64,000 nucleotides of DNA. Origin: Haliclona indistincta. Lineage: Eukaryota > Porifera > Demospongiae > Haplosclerida > Chalinidae. Shown in pieces: positions 43,190 through 54,345 of the stretch. A program made the translations under genes and the position numbers. The number at the start of each line of letters is the position of its first letter. The stretch's first letter is position 1. Below the pieces are notes generated by a model, which was given only the letters and a program-made list of their open reading frames with translations, ran no database searches and was not told the origin of the DNA. The stretch spans positions 12,790,845 through 12,854,844 of the forward strand of contig OZ024788.1 in the NCBI GenBank assembly GCA_964017065.1. Reading direction: 5' to 3'.

Positions 43190-44176
43190 TTAGTTACGGG
43201 ATGCCATCCAGTGAGCCTGGTTTACTTAAAATTTCTGTAAGCTTTAGCTGGCTTTTAAATAATTAACAGTATCTTGCAGAACTCTAAAGTCATTCAGTCG
43301 ATCTTTAGCCTGCAATGACAGCTATATCTACACAGCTGTAGCTTATGCAAACGCAGGGATACAGGCAGCTACACTCTCAAATTTTCAACGCAAGTTTTAG
43401 AATCCTGCGTCTGTTCTTTGCAACTGCTTTTCTGGCATACAAAGCACTGAAACTCTGTCAAGTAATGGTGCACAATTCTATTCCGGCTCCAAGAAATTTA
43501 GGAGAAACTGGCAAACGTTAAATTGTAGCAATAATCAGACCTGCACATGTTCTAAGTGAAGCAGCTCTGGAGTAACGATCGTTCTTGATCCAAGATTAAT
43601 TCAGTCGCTCGAGAAGGTGCCAAAGATAGCTTTCCAACACCAGGCAGTGCTAAGTAACTAGACCAAAATCTTGCTGAAGAATTTATCGTAGTTCAGTCAC
43701 TCGATATGAATGATTTTTCTTGCAAAATTTTGGTCTAGTTACTGTAAACTAAGTGCTGTCTGGTGTTAGAAAGCTATCATTGGCGCCTTCTTGGCAACAA
43801 AATGAATCGAGACGAAGATCAATTGTGATTCTAGAGCTGCTTCACTTAAAACACACACAAGTCTGATTATTGCTGCAAGGTTTGCTAGTTTTTCCTGAAT
43901 TTCTCGGCACTGGAATAGAATTATGCAGCACAACGTTTACAGACACAGGTTTCTAAAACTTGTGGTGAAATTTCAAAAGTGTAGCTCGCTGTATCTCTGC
44001 GTGTGCATAAGCTATAGCTGTGCCGATTCTTTTAGATAAAGCTGTCATTGCAAGCTACAGCTGCAGGCTAGATGACTTTGAGAATTCTGCTTGATATTGA
44101 CAACTAAAAAAGCCAGCTAAAGCTTACAGAAAGTTAAAATAAACTATGCCAATTGGACGGTATCCCGTAACCTTAA
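43190..44176. mobile_element. Foldback element with GTTACGGGAT ends
   Basis: GGTTAGTTACGGGATGCCATCC at left and GGACGGTATCCCGTAACC at right. Arms carry mirrored CTGTAAGCTTTAGCTGGCTT and CTGCAATGACAGCT, and a second pair around the centre (AATTTTGGTCTAGTTACT, ATCTTTGGC). TTTA / TTAA flank it, so a piggyBac-type duplication is possible but imperfect. Confidence 0.55.
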
Positions 44177-44228
44177 TAATAACAAGTAAAGTAAAAAAGT
44201 TTTAATAAAAAAAACTAAAAAGTGTAGG

Positions 44229-44455
44229 GATGACACTTGCAAAAGTAAAGGAACAAGATGGGATGATGCTTGCAAAAGTAATGGAACAAGATGGGATGCT
44301 GCTTGCAAAAGTAAAGGAACAAGATGGGATGATGCTTGCAAAAGTAATGGAACAAGATGGGATGCTGCTTGCAAAAGTAAAGGAACAAGATGGGATGATG
44401 CTTGCAAAAGTAAAGGAACAAGATGAGATGATGCTTGCAAATATAAAAGTCCCAA
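44229..44455 (+). repeat. 33 bp minisatellite in the left palindrome arm
   Basis: About six and a half units of CTTGCAAAAGTAAAGGAACA plus AGATGGGATGATG. The mirror arm (44825-44985) has about two units fewer. The unit length is a multiple of three, so frames stay open on both strands without being genes. Confidence 0.9.
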
Positions 44456-44499
44456 GTATCCCTACATCAGCGGCTTGCTGCGATGACGTGCAACTGACA

Positions 44500-44800
44500 G
44501 ATGCGGAATCCTCTTCCTATACCTTTACAACCGTCAATTACTTAATCAGACTGCGTCCTCCAAACCACAGATATATACCTCTAGTTATTTACAACCGTCA
44601 ACTACTTCAACGGACTGCGTCCTCCAAACACAGATATCTCTAGTTATCTGTCAACTATTTCATCGTACTGCGTCCTCCAAAACAGATACCTCTAGTTATT
44701 TACAACCGTCAATTACTTCATCGGACTGCGTCCTCCAAAACACAGACACCTCTAGTTATTTACAACTGTCAACCACTTCATCTGACCGCGTCCTCCTTCA
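44500..44800. repeat. About 60 bp tandem repeat in the hairpin loop
   Basis: Five degenerate copies containing ACTGCGTCCTCCAAA, ACAGATA and CTCTAGTTATTTACAACCG lie in the loop between the two arms, framed by TATCCCTACATCAGCGGCTT and its complement. Confidence 0.75.
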
Positions 44801-45220
44801 AGCCGCTGATGTAGGGATACTTGGGACTTTTATATTTGCAAGCATCATCTCATCTTGTTCCTTTACTTTTGCAAGCATCATCCCATCTTGTTCCTTTACT
44901 TTTGCAAGCAGCATCCCATCTTGTTCCATTACTTTTGCAAGCATCATCCCATCTTGTTCCTTTACTTTTGCAAGTGTCATCCCTACACTTTTTAGTTTTT
45001 TTTATTAAAACTTTTTTACTTTACTTGTTCCTGTTACTTTTTTGATCACTATCAGTTTGAATTTATTAGCTGTATTCTATGCTAGCTTTTGTTTTATTTT
45101 ACAACTCTGTGAGCAGCAAGTATACTAGTCTAGTAGATCAGAAGGTGCATAGCCTCTAGACCGGCAGAGAGTCAAGGAACATGGAATGTTATTACAACTT
45201 GAGAATAATGAAAGGTTTAA

Positions 45221-45845
45221 GGGACTACACGGCGAACTATAGAAACGGCTCGATTTGCGTGCTGTTTTTTCTGCCTCACCATCTAGTACTTCACAGCGAC
45301 CTTACCAACTGCTGGGCGGTCCTAGGGTGGAGCTAGAGGGCCGAGGGACCCAAATGTTTTACGACATAGTCTTTCTTTAATTTAAAGGTAGCAACCAGGG
45401 TGGGTGGGAGGGGGGAGGGGGGAGGGCGGGCAAGCGGAGCGGGTGAACTTTGCCTACCTCTGGCGCCACAAATGACCTTGCTGCGAACTTTGCCTACCTC
45501 TGGCGCCACAAATGACCTTGCTGCGTTCTTAGCTGACCTCTGTAGCTCAATTCTTGTGCAAACCACGAAACTAATTAAATATTCGCGGCCTTGTGACTGA
45601 CAGACTGAACACTTTACGCAAAAACGCATGCATACGTTTGCTCACCACGAGCCATTCAGTTCACAAATCCATTTTGGTGGGCGTGGCTTGTCCGCTCATT
45701 GAATAAAATTTTAACTCTTTCTACAGTGTTTGCTCCGCCCACAAGCAGATTTGTGAGTTTCTTTGATGATAACTGTCTTTGACCACGCTTTGTTTGCCCG
45801 AAGAAACTGAAATTTTCGTCATTCTGATGTTCGAAGTGTAGTCCC
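45221..45845. mobile_element. TTAA MITE nested in the second CAAG/CTAA family
   Basis: GGGACTACAC at the left and GTGTAGTCCC at the right, with TTAA at 45217-45220 and 45846-45849. The interior has a G-rich run (45398-45430) and a perfect tandem duplication of about 39 bp starting AACTTTGCCTACCTCTGGCG at 45447 and 45486. It is non-coding. Confidence 0.7.
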
Positions 45846-45932
45846 TTAAATTAGTTAGAGAGGTTGAGAGTATGAGTTGACAACATGATATTTCTTACAA
45901 CTGTAATGGATGAAGAAGAGACTAACACTAAC

Positions 45933-46091
45933 AACTCAGTACGTGGAACACTATGATGATCATGGCTGCAAGCCAGTCCGTAAACTAGTCCCAGGCTTCA
46001 GCATGTTGATGTCGATATCACGATCACAGAGGCTTCTAGCTTTTTACAACGACCAATGTCCAATTGTCAACAGCACAAGGGTCCTATGGGT
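45933..46091 (+). CDS. Exon-like open segment inside the second CAAG/CTAA element
   Basis: Between an AACAACTCAG acceptor-like site and a GTAGAG donor-like site, 53 codons are open (YVEHYDDHGCKPVRKL to RVLWVQLTPG). The codon content looks protein-like. The phase does not fit exon 6 of the host gene. It lies within a mobile element and could be a captured exon, a piece of the element's own former protein, or chance. Confidence 0.3.
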
Positions 46092-47080
46092 ACAGCTTAC
46101 GCCGGGTAGAGTAAGAAACGTTTTAGCTAGCCTAGCTAGATCGGGTAAGTAGCACCGTGAGATCACCGTCGTCCGGTTCGCGTTTGCCGTGGGTCATGAT
46201 GTCAGCATAGACAGATCAGTGTTACCCAGGGCATAGTATACTGCTTGTTCGTACCTCTAGGCTCTAGCTTGCGCGCTGAAGCGCCCAGAGCAGAGAGAAA
46301 GCGAGAACCGAGCTCAGTTTTAAAACTGATGTGGGCGGAGTCAATGATCAGCAGCGACCAGAGGGTTAATTAATGGATTCACTCTAACAGTCCAAAACGG
46401 TCCAAAACCCATGTTTTTCAAGGATTACTCGCTTCTGGTAGTGTTTGATGCCTATCTAAGAAGTAAGTGCACTATTCCAGATATATACACGTGCGATGGT
46501 GCAGGTTTGATAGTCATTCGTTAACTCAGGACAGCGCTAGGCTTACCGAAAGAAGAAAGAAAGAAAGAAAGAAGAAGAAAGAAGAAAGAAGATGAACAAT
46601 TCGCGTGGGCGGCGATTTCAGTTTACCACTTTAGAAACGTCTGCCCGCTTCGCCAAGGGCATTTCCATGCTCAGAACAATCGCCTGATCAATCCTAGACG
46701 TCTGGAATCTCGAGAAACGCTAAAACAGCGAAGATCTGCAATGGCCTCCCAGAGACTCGCCATCTTGATTTTTGTCGTCAAGCAAGCAGTCATAGCAACT
46801 TTCATAGACTTCCTACAAGCGCTCGCACTTCAGATTCCCTCAGAGATAGTTAAAATGCAGTAGAAATGTATAACAGTAGAGATATGTGCGAAAACTCATT
46901 TTCACACATCAGTAGCCGCCATCTTAGTTCGAGGTCATCCCTACATATCATTGCCGATCGGCAATGATAATACTTACATCTACATGCACTGGTATTGTCT
47001 TAGAACTGATATCTCTACCTCTATCATTCCCAGGTGTAGAGTTGAAGCAAATTTACACTGTTAAAATGGGTTAATTGTTA

Positions 47081-48022
47081 ATGCACCATCGACTGATCTA
47101 TGTATAAAATAGCCTAGGCCAACAACTGCTACTGTAGAATAAGCCGGAATTGCGCCAAAGCCGATCGCTATAAAACTCGATTTTTCTACGCCAAATTTCT
47201 TGACGAGCGTGCTAAAGCAAGAAGCGAAGTACTCACCAAATGCTTCTTAAGGATAAACTATAGGGCGAGATCTATATTGGAAAGAATAGAAGCATCTTGT
47301 TTCCGAAAAATTTCCAATAAATGGCTTAAGGAAGACGCTGAAACACGCCATTTTGGCCATTTATTGGGAATTTTTCGGAAACAAGATGCTTCTATTCTTT
47401 CCAACATACGTATATGTTATACCATGCCTACCCGTGGTGTATCTGGAATACACGAAGCAATAACTATTAATCCCGAGGGCGTAGCCTGAGGGATTAATAG
47501 TTATTGCTGAGTGTATTCATGATACACCACAAGTAGGCATGGTATAACTGACTTGTACCATGGCAACCACAAGGCCCACTGATGTCTGTAGGTTACTATA
47601 GGATAAATAAAAGCGGCTTGCGCACTCTTCATAGTTTACTGGTGAGGTTGACTCACAACTCTCACCCCTTCCTATTTTTCTCTCTGGAAGGTAGATCATT
47701 TCGATAGTCTTTTTTTGCCCTGTGGGAGTCAAGTGACTCCCGTGGAATATCTAGTATTCCACAGGAAATCCTGTTTTTCCACGGTATAACTGGAATACAC
47801 CACGGGCGGCGCCTTTGAAACCATGGTACAAATGTAGATATCGCCCTAGAGTTATCCTTAAGAAGCGTTTGGTGAGTATTTCGCTTCTAGCTTTAGCACG
47901 CTCGTCAAGAAATTTGGCGTAGAAAAATCGAGTTTTATATAGCGATCGGCTTTGGCGCAATTCCGGCAGTAGCAGTTGTTGGCCTGGGCTATTTTTATAC
48001 GTAGATTAGTCAATGGTGCATT
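47081..48022. mobile_element. TIR element with about 200 bp arms and inner palindromes
   Basis: Mirrored blocks: TGCACCATCGACTGAT with ATTAGTCAATGGTGCA, AGCCTAGGCCAACAACTGCT, and ACGCCAAATTTCTTGACGAG with its complement near 47910. Inside are a palindrome at 47278-47400 (AATAGAAGCATCTTGTTTCC arms) and one at 47408-47548. The remainder has no gene. Confidence 0.65.
47408..47548. mobile_element. Small palindrome with ATCCCGAGGGCGTAGCC centre
   Basis: GTTATACCATGCCTACCCGT and its complement end it. AGCAATAACTATTAATCCC / GGGATTAATAGTTATTGCT flank the centre GAGGGCGTAGCCTGAG. It shares AGCAATAAC arms and TGTATTC motifs with 51204-51331, so the two are related. Confidence 0.65.
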
Positions 48023-48264
48023 CAATACAACTTATCTTAGCTTTATAGCGCTTTTTGTCTCCACACTATGATTTAATATTATTTTATGAATATTTAATGA
48101 GGCAAACTGGTAACCGTCCCTTTAAAAAGGTCACATAAAGAAATTATCAACAACAGCAAACTAAACTAATGGTGTAAACAAAGAAATATATGATCTTGCC
48201 GAATTCGAACTGCACCAAAATTTGAAACTCAAAAAGGACACAAACAAGAAAATAAAAATAATTA

Positions 48265-49480
48265 TTAGGGAGGCACGGTAGTGACTCCCTATGTAGGGAT
48301 GAACGAGAAAACAAGATGGCGGCTACATACAATGTATTAGCGTTCAAACGCTGATATTTCGCCTGGTGATGAATTTTATACGTCCATAGACACTTAGATC
48401 TGCTATCTGGCGTTGCCCCATCTTACAGTAGCAAGGAGATTGCTCGAAATTGTTACTAAAGTGACGAACCTGGAAACGGTGAAAATCGAGTTTCGTCATC
48501 TTCGTTTTCTTCTTCTTTCTTCTTTCTTCAACTCGCCTAGCGCCTTTACGCGAGCAGTGCCGAGACCAAAACACCCGTGAATAGTTGTGAAATTCTCCTG
48601 GCATGTGCCTCTTGAACTTTGTTTTTAGCATAACGGCGATATAAATTCAGCGATTTCTCGATCGTGATCCATTGTCAGCTTAGTGTTAGACGCCATTATT
48701 GTGATAGCGCAATACGCACGTGACCAAGCAGCTAGAGTATCGCCGCGCCGTATGGATCAATATCACGGAGAACACATACCCGGCATTTGTCTGGAGTCTT
48801 CGAAGAACGGTAAGCTCGTGTAGGATCGCCATTCTGCGCTTGCCAGATAATTATAACCGCCGTATAGGTCTACAAACAAGGGTGGGTGGGGCTCGTATGC
48901 AATGCATGCATGCGTAGGCGACTAGGCAGAGCTGTTATGTCAATTTTAGCTACAAGTTTAAGAAAAGCCGTCAGCAACAGCAATACTAAACTAATGGTGG
49001 AAACAAAGACTTCTCAGTACATGCAAGATATTAAACTGCACTTCTCTCACTGAAAAAGAAAAAAGGACACAAACAAGTAAATTAAAAAGATTTCTATTGA
49101 AATCAAAAGGATGTAGTGATGAAGAAATCTACCACTGGTTCACAATGTAAACCAACAAGGAACAAGCATGGAATGGTAACACGATTGACTTGCTAACAGA
49201 CCATAGATCCCTACATCAGTGGCTGTACATAAGACTATGATCAATATTTTGTCACAAACAGCTGAATTCAATTCAATGCATGTCAGGTGTCAGTCAATAG
49301 TAACTAGTTGAACTAGCTACATGTATAGTCAGGCCACAGCAGCCACTGATGTAGGGATCTATGGTCTGTTAGCAAGTCAATCGTGTTACCGTTCCTTGTT
49401 GGTTTACTTTGTGAACCGGTGGTAGATTTCTTCATCACTACATCCTTTTGATTTCGATAGAAATCTTTTTAATTTACTTG
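48265..49480 (-). mobile_element. CAAG/CTAA element, complete 1,216 bp copy
   Basis: TTAGGGAGGCACGG after A (48264) to AATTTACTTG before T (49481). The hairpin, TTCTTC microsatellite (48500-48530) and 5' palindrome (49080-49480) are all present. It is inserted into another copy, whose halves are 48160-48264 and 49481 onward. Confidence 0.85.
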
Positions 49481-50085
49481 TTTCTAACGAAATCAAAAGG
49501 ATGTAGAGATAAATGAAATCTGCTACTGGTCCACAATGTAAACCAACAAGGAACTAGCATGGAATGGTAACACGATTGACTAGCCTCGTCCCCAGGCTCT
49601 CGATATAGAGCCTGGTACACATTGCATGCGCATGCGTTAATTATGTCCAAATATGGCACGATCAATTGAATGGCATGATTCGGCAAATTCAACTGGTTCG
49701 GTGAAAATCATGCCTTATTTGGACATAATTAACGCATGCGCATACAATGTGTACCAGGCCCTCTCCTCAGCTTTGGGAGGCGGGGCCTGGGGACGAGGCT
49801 ACACGATTGACTTGCTAACAGACCATAGATCCCTACATCAGTGGCTGCTGTGGCAGTTCAGCTAGTTGCTGTTGACTGACACCTGACATGCATTGAATTG
49901 AATTCAGCTTGTGACAAAATACTGTAAAATCAAAATCTTATGTACAGCCACTGATGTAGGGATCTATGGTCTGTTAGCAAGTCAATCGTGTTACCATTCC
50001 ATTCTAGTTCCTTGTTGGTTTACATTGTGGACCAGTAGCAGATTTCATTAATCCCTACATCCTTTTGATTTCGTTAGAAATCTTT
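49481..50085 (-). mobile_element. Older CAAG/CTAA copy, palindrome part, split by two insertions
   Basis: Continues the linker at 48160-48264 (AAAGGACACAAACAAGAAAA) after the intact copy. The palindrome uses the TTTCTAACGAAATC variant. The terminal TTTTCTTG is replaced by the GGGGCGAGCC repeat at 50086. A 221 bp MITE sits in its left arm. Confidence 0.7.
49581..49801. mobile_element. MITE with 10 bp duplication (Mutator-like size)
   Basis: TAGCCTCGTCCCCAGGC and its complement end a 221 bp unit with mirrored ATTAACGCATGCGCA inside. CACGATTGAC is duplicated exactly at 49571-49580 and 49802-49811. 9-11 bp duplications are typical of Mutator-like elements. The superfamily call is an inference. 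Confidence 0.75.
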
Positions 50086-50490
50086 TTGGGGCGAGCCTGA
50101 GCGAGCCCCACATTGATTGGCACAATGGCCCATGCGGCGGGGAATGTATCTATCTATCAATCTATCTATCTGTCATGGGGTAGCGTTTGTCCTTTTCAAT
50201 GTTCCCGAGAAGTAGGAAACGCCCTTTTTAGCACGTGAGCCAATTATAATTGGCGCTTGGTTTCAAACAAGATACCTGGAATTCTGGCAATGATGCAGAT
50301 GACTCAAGGACGACAACAACAGAGATCAGAGACACCTGAAAAGCAACAACTTTTACACGACAAGGCCGCTACCAGAAAGCGACGAGAGGCAGAGTCACAA
50401 GATCAACGTAAAAGTGGACGACTCAAAGGGCCTACGGAGACGCCAGCAGTAGCTGCAACAGAGCAAACAATAACTTAGGTACATCTAATG
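50086..50490 (+). mobile_element. GGGGCGAGCCTGAGCGA repeat, copy 2
   Basis: GGGGCGAGCCTGAGCGAGCC, then ATCTATCTATCT tract, TGTTCCCGAGAAGTAGG, then a 73-codon open frame rich in Arg/Gln/Lys (TQGRQQQRSETPEKQQ, KAATRKRREAESQDQR). The same motif order occurs at 29205. The open frame may be a remnant of a transposon protein. Its end is not defined. Confidence 0.5.
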
Positions 50491-51203
50491 AGCTCATGTG
50501 TGTTAGCAGTAGAGCCTGCAGTGAGTAAGGAGACCGAGGAACCCTACTCATCACATCTTCTAGGTAAATTGTTTCCGGCCATGACGCCTAGGCAAGGAAC
50601 ACACTCAGCAAGAGATAGTTGGAGAAAGTACACCATATCTGAACATAACCAAACTATTGATTCAATTCACCATCAACAAACCCATTAGCGCTATTAAATA
50701 TTAACATTATAGCACAAAATCTGTGGTGAAACTGGTGTTCACAAATACAGACTTATCTACTAAAATCTGGACTCACCACATAACCTGGTGCAAATAACAA
50801 TTATTATTATATTTTGTATCATAGCAGGCCTTTAGATCAAAGGCACCGCTCACAGTTTATAGAGCATATTTCCCTGGAGATCATGTGACTCCAGGGCAAT
50901 ATGCCAAAAAGCCATGTGATTTCCTGTCTAATATCAGAAATCCCTAGGGAATATCTCATATTTTCCAGGAAGTCATGTGCTCCACATAGTAAAGTCACAT
51001 GACCCACATGGGTAACCCTCCATGAAGTTAAAAAAGGAGGAGGTAAGAGTTGAAAGCCAACCCTACCAGAAAGCTTAGTGCTTGCGCAATCACACGCTTC
51101 TTTTATGCTACTCGAGTCTTCTAATACTAATGGGTCCTGAAATTAACACCGTGAATATTGGTTGCTAACTACGTCATTCGCGTTGCTATGATACAAGTTT
51201 CCT
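50491..51203. other. No gene recognised; weak inverted repeats
   Basis: 50870-51010 has imperfect mirrored pieces (ATGTGACTCCAGGGCAATAT, AATATCTCATATTTTCCAGG) of the small-palindrome kind. The rest has no supported feature. Confidence 0.4.
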
Positions 51204-51331
51204 AGAACATGCCCACGTCGTGATTTATCGTGAATACACTCAGCAATAACCAATAAACCCTCGGGCTACGGCCTCGGGTTTATTGGTTATTGCTTCGTGT
51301 ATTCGCGATAAATCCCTCGCGGGCATGTTCT
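51204..51331. mobile_element. Small palindrome with AATAAACCCTCGGGC centre
   Basis: GAACATGCCC / GGGCATGTTC ends, arms with GATTTATCG and AGCAATAACCAATAAACCC, and centre CTCGGGCTACGGCCTCGGG. Related to 47408-47548. Confidence 0.65.
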
Positions 51332-51414
51332 TAGCTATACATACACAACTATACACTAACGAGGCTAAATTATATCAATGCTCAGGCTCGACACTGCCAT
51401 TCCATGAATTTACT

Positions 51415-51660
51415 AGTTATTTTCTTGTTTGTGTCCTTTTTTCTTTTTCATTGAGTTTCAAATTTTTGGAATTCGGCAAGATCATACATCTCTTTGTTTC
51501 TACCATTAGTTTGGTTTGCTTTTGTTGATAATTTAATTTGTGGCTCAAAATTATTATTATTCCTAAAGACTGAAACCATTCATGCATGCTGCAGGAATGC
51601 ACAGCATATGAGCCCCACCCACTCTGGTTTAGAAAAATTGATACGGCTGTGATACTATCT
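51415..51660 (+). mobile_element. CAAG/CTAA element, internal fragment
   Basis: The linker (TTTTCTTGTTTGTGTCCTTT, GTTTCTACCATTAGTTTGGT) and the start of the module (GCCCCACCCACTCTG) match copies at 8520-8720 and 13380-13580. Both ends are lost. Confidence 0.65.
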
Positions 51661-51912
51661 GAAACTTACTCTAATCGTAGTAGTTATTGTTTTTCTGCAA
51701 ACGGGGTTTAAATTTTAAAATATCAAAGGTTTCTATGGTATTCATAAAACCTTATAAGGAAGGTGTGTTTTAACACTGCAAAGGGTGCTTCTATAGCACT
51801 TCATTTTAACCCTTTAGTTTCTAAATTATTTCTTCAGAAATTTGACTTGCTCTAAATTGGCAGTTTGTTTGGCAATTTTCTAAAAAATGCAGTACACTAG
51901 CTATTCCAAACT

Positions 51913-52290
51913 AGCACCGTTTTCTCCTGGCATGTCAAATTTTGCGTCCATGTACTAAACCACAATCTGGCCACTCCCACTTCGGAACTGAAGCCACTTA
52001 AGTGTTGAAACATCATCAATTTTCAACAAATTTTGGTCTTCATTTAGCCCTGGTGACTAATAAAAAAACCCTGGTAGTGTCCATGTGAGCAAACAGCACA
52101 GTTTAGACCATATTATTCTATGCCAAAGTATGCATTTCCGGGCATCCTGAAGCCCTGAAAATGTCTAAAGCGGCAAGGGGCACCGCCCCTTCGAACCTCA
52201 AGTTAAAGGGGTGACACCCCTTTAAAAATCCCCCATTTTGTTTTAGTGGGGAGGGCGCGACGAAAAACAGTGTTTTTTTTCCAGGTAAAG
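51913..52290 (+). repeat. Dispersed repeat E, copy 2
   Basis: Matches 31815-32190 along its length with a few indels. It includes the same GTGGGGAGGGCG and AAAAACAGTGTTTTT at the right. Confidence 0.7.
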
Positions 52291-52655
52291 CCATCTTTTG
52301 CTTGATTTCATTGCCAGCTAATAACGACGTCATGTTACAATTTCCGTATACTATCAAACTTATCTCTGTATATTCACTTTAGTTAATGTCTTGTGTTCAT
52401 TGGAAGATGAAATTCTGCTCGGCGTCCTGACTTCCACAAACTAGATTTTCACTTGGTCGATCCAGGGAAGCAAACTACAGCCGATTAGCTATCGATTGAG
52501 TTAAAAATGTTCGTTCCAAAATGCACTTCAAAGTCTATCGCCCAATAATAATTATTGCTAATGTATTAGCAGATGTCAAGATGTGATTTTACTGACTTTT
52601 GAGCGATTGTGACTAAAAAACTAAATTCGATTTTGAATTGGTCGATCCCATGTCT
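52291..52655. other. No gene recognised
   Basis: AT-rich spacer between dispersed repeat E and a CAAG/CTAA copy. Confidence 0.4.
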
Positions 52656-54027
52656 AAAGAAAATTAAAAAGATTTCTATCGAAATCAAAAGGGTGTAGGG
52701 TTGTGAAATCTGCCAATGGTCCACAATGTAAACTAACAAGGAACAACCATGGAATGGTAACACGATTGACTTGCTAACAGACCATAGATCTCTACATCAG
52801 TGGTTGCTGTGGTTGGCTTTAGCTATTTGGTGTTGACTGACACCTAACGTGCATCCAGCTTGTGACAAAATATTGATCTTATATACCGCCACTGATGTAG
52901 GGATCTATGGTCTGTTAGCAAGTCAATCGTGTTACCATTCCATGGTTGTTCCTTGTTAGTTTACATTGTGGACCAGTGGCAGATTTCACAACCCTACATC
53001 CTTTTAAATTCGATAGAAATCTTTTTAAATTTTCTTGTTTAAGTCCTTTTTTATTTTTTAGTGAAGTTCAATATTAGTCTGGAGACCCGCCCCTTTCGCA
53101 TTAACAGGAAAGGGTCTGGTCGCTTCAGCATACAGTACCCGTACCACAGCGCAGGGATTCTTGAGGTCCAATCAGATTGCAGAAACGCACGGCAGAATCA
53201 ATGAATAATGAATATTCATAAGCTACGAACATTCGCCTAGAAATCACGCCGTATTGGCTGCAGTAAACGCGCTGTACACCTGTTGTGACCATGCAAATGT
53301 CACGAACGAGCTACTGGTTGTAAGTAAGAATGCTAGAGCTGGCTTGTACGCTCGACTTTGTAACTTAGGTTGTAAACACGGTACAGAAAGTGTCTATGCT
53401 TGCCTGCTTCCATTGGCGCTTGAATAAGATGTCATAGTTTGATGTGAATTTTTAAGCTGACCGAAGGTTGCTTCTTCCGCCGATTTTGTGAGCTAGATCG
53501 ATAAAGAAAACAGCACTGCCGCCATTTTGTTACTAATCAACTCGTGAAAATGTGACGTAATTTAAATTCCACTGGTACAACTGATTGGTACTGAAGCGAC
53601 CAGACCCTTTCCTGTTAATGCGAAAGGGGCGGGTCTCCAGACTAGTTCAATATCATGCACGTACTGAGCTGTCTTTGTTTCCACCATTGGTTTAGTTTTC
53701 CTGTTGCTGATGGCTATTCTTCATTATTAAGAATTTTAAACTTGTAGCTAAAGTTATATCAGCTCGCCTACGCATGAAAGCATGCAGTGGACACGGCCCC
53801 GCCCACGCTTGCTTGTAGACCTGTACGGCGGTTATAATTATCTGGCAAGCGCCGAATGGTGATCCTACACGAGCTTACCGTTCTTAGAAGACTCCAGACA
53901 AATAATGTGTTCTCTGTGATCCATACGGCGCGGCGATACTCAAACAAGCTAGTGCTTGGTCACGTGCGCTAACCACTGCTTGGTCACGTGCGTATTGCGC
54001 AATCACAATAATGGCATCTAATACTAG
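52656..54027 (+). mobile_element. CAAG/CTAA element, 3' truncated, with nested hAT MITE
   Basis: The 5' palindrome at 52656-53040 (GTAGGGTTGTG variant), linker, nested MITE, then the module up to the ATGGCATCTAATACT point at about 54027, where similarity stops. The terminal hairpin is missing. Confidence 0.75.
53074..53644. mobile_element. hAT-type MITE with perfect 8 bp duplication
   Basis: TAGTCTGGAGACCCGCCCCT and its complement, with mirrored similarity extending about 54 bp (TTAACAGGAAAGGGTCTGGT). GTTCAATA is duplicated exactly at 53066-53073 and 53645-53652. The linker of other CAAG/CTAA copies gives the empty site (CAGTTCAATATCATG). Confidence 0.8.
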
Positions 54028-54128
54028 GAGCCCATCGAGACGACATGCGCAAGGGAGCATGCAACTCTGTATACGGCGAAATCCAAACATGGCTGTCCAT
54101 TCTATTTTTAGTAATATTCCTTATATGG

Positions 54129-54345
54129 TGTGACAGATTACATTATTTTTACATAACTATTAACTATTAACTTGTACTGTGGTTAGACATAATGTACATA
54201 TTTAAGGCCAGTGGCCCTGATTGTATTCAGGCTGGTTTTGGTATTCTGAAAATAAGATTGTTTAACCAGCGTATCTGTCACTAGCGCTCTGCGTGGTTAG
54301 CGACGTTAGTGATACTCGAGACGAACTGCGGGACAGTTTGTCACA
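54129..54345 (+). repeat. 5' LTR of the Gmr1-type element
   Basis: 217 bp, TGTGACAGATTAC to GTTTGTCACA. It contains a 9 bp internal duplication (AACTATTAACTATTAAC) absent from the 3' LTR. Confidence 0.9.

Larger units (their letters stand above)
44183..46970 (+). mobile_element. Second CAAG/CTAA-type family: giant hairpin with 33 bp repeats
   Basis: Begins CAAGTAAAGTAAAAAAG after A (44182). The 5' palindrome of about 820 bp ends near 45005. The 3' part has a GAAA microsatellite (46550-46592), CGCCATCTT and GGTCATCCCTAC, then a terminal hairpin ATCATTGCCGATCGGCAATGAT-type (46948-46968) and AA, followed by T. Subterminal TGTAGGGATGAC (5') is complementary to GTCATCCCTACA (3'). The layout equals the main family although terminal hairpin and body differ. 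Confidence 0.65.

Noticed and set aside
44144..45045. Open frames with LAKVKEQDGMM repeats and their reverse-strand partners
   Set aside because: They arise from a 33 bp tandem repeat in palindrome arms and are mirrored in both arms.
45933..46091. Seventh exon of the host gene
   Set aside because: Exon 6 leaves one base, whereas this segment needs a phase-0 join. It also lies inside a mobile element.
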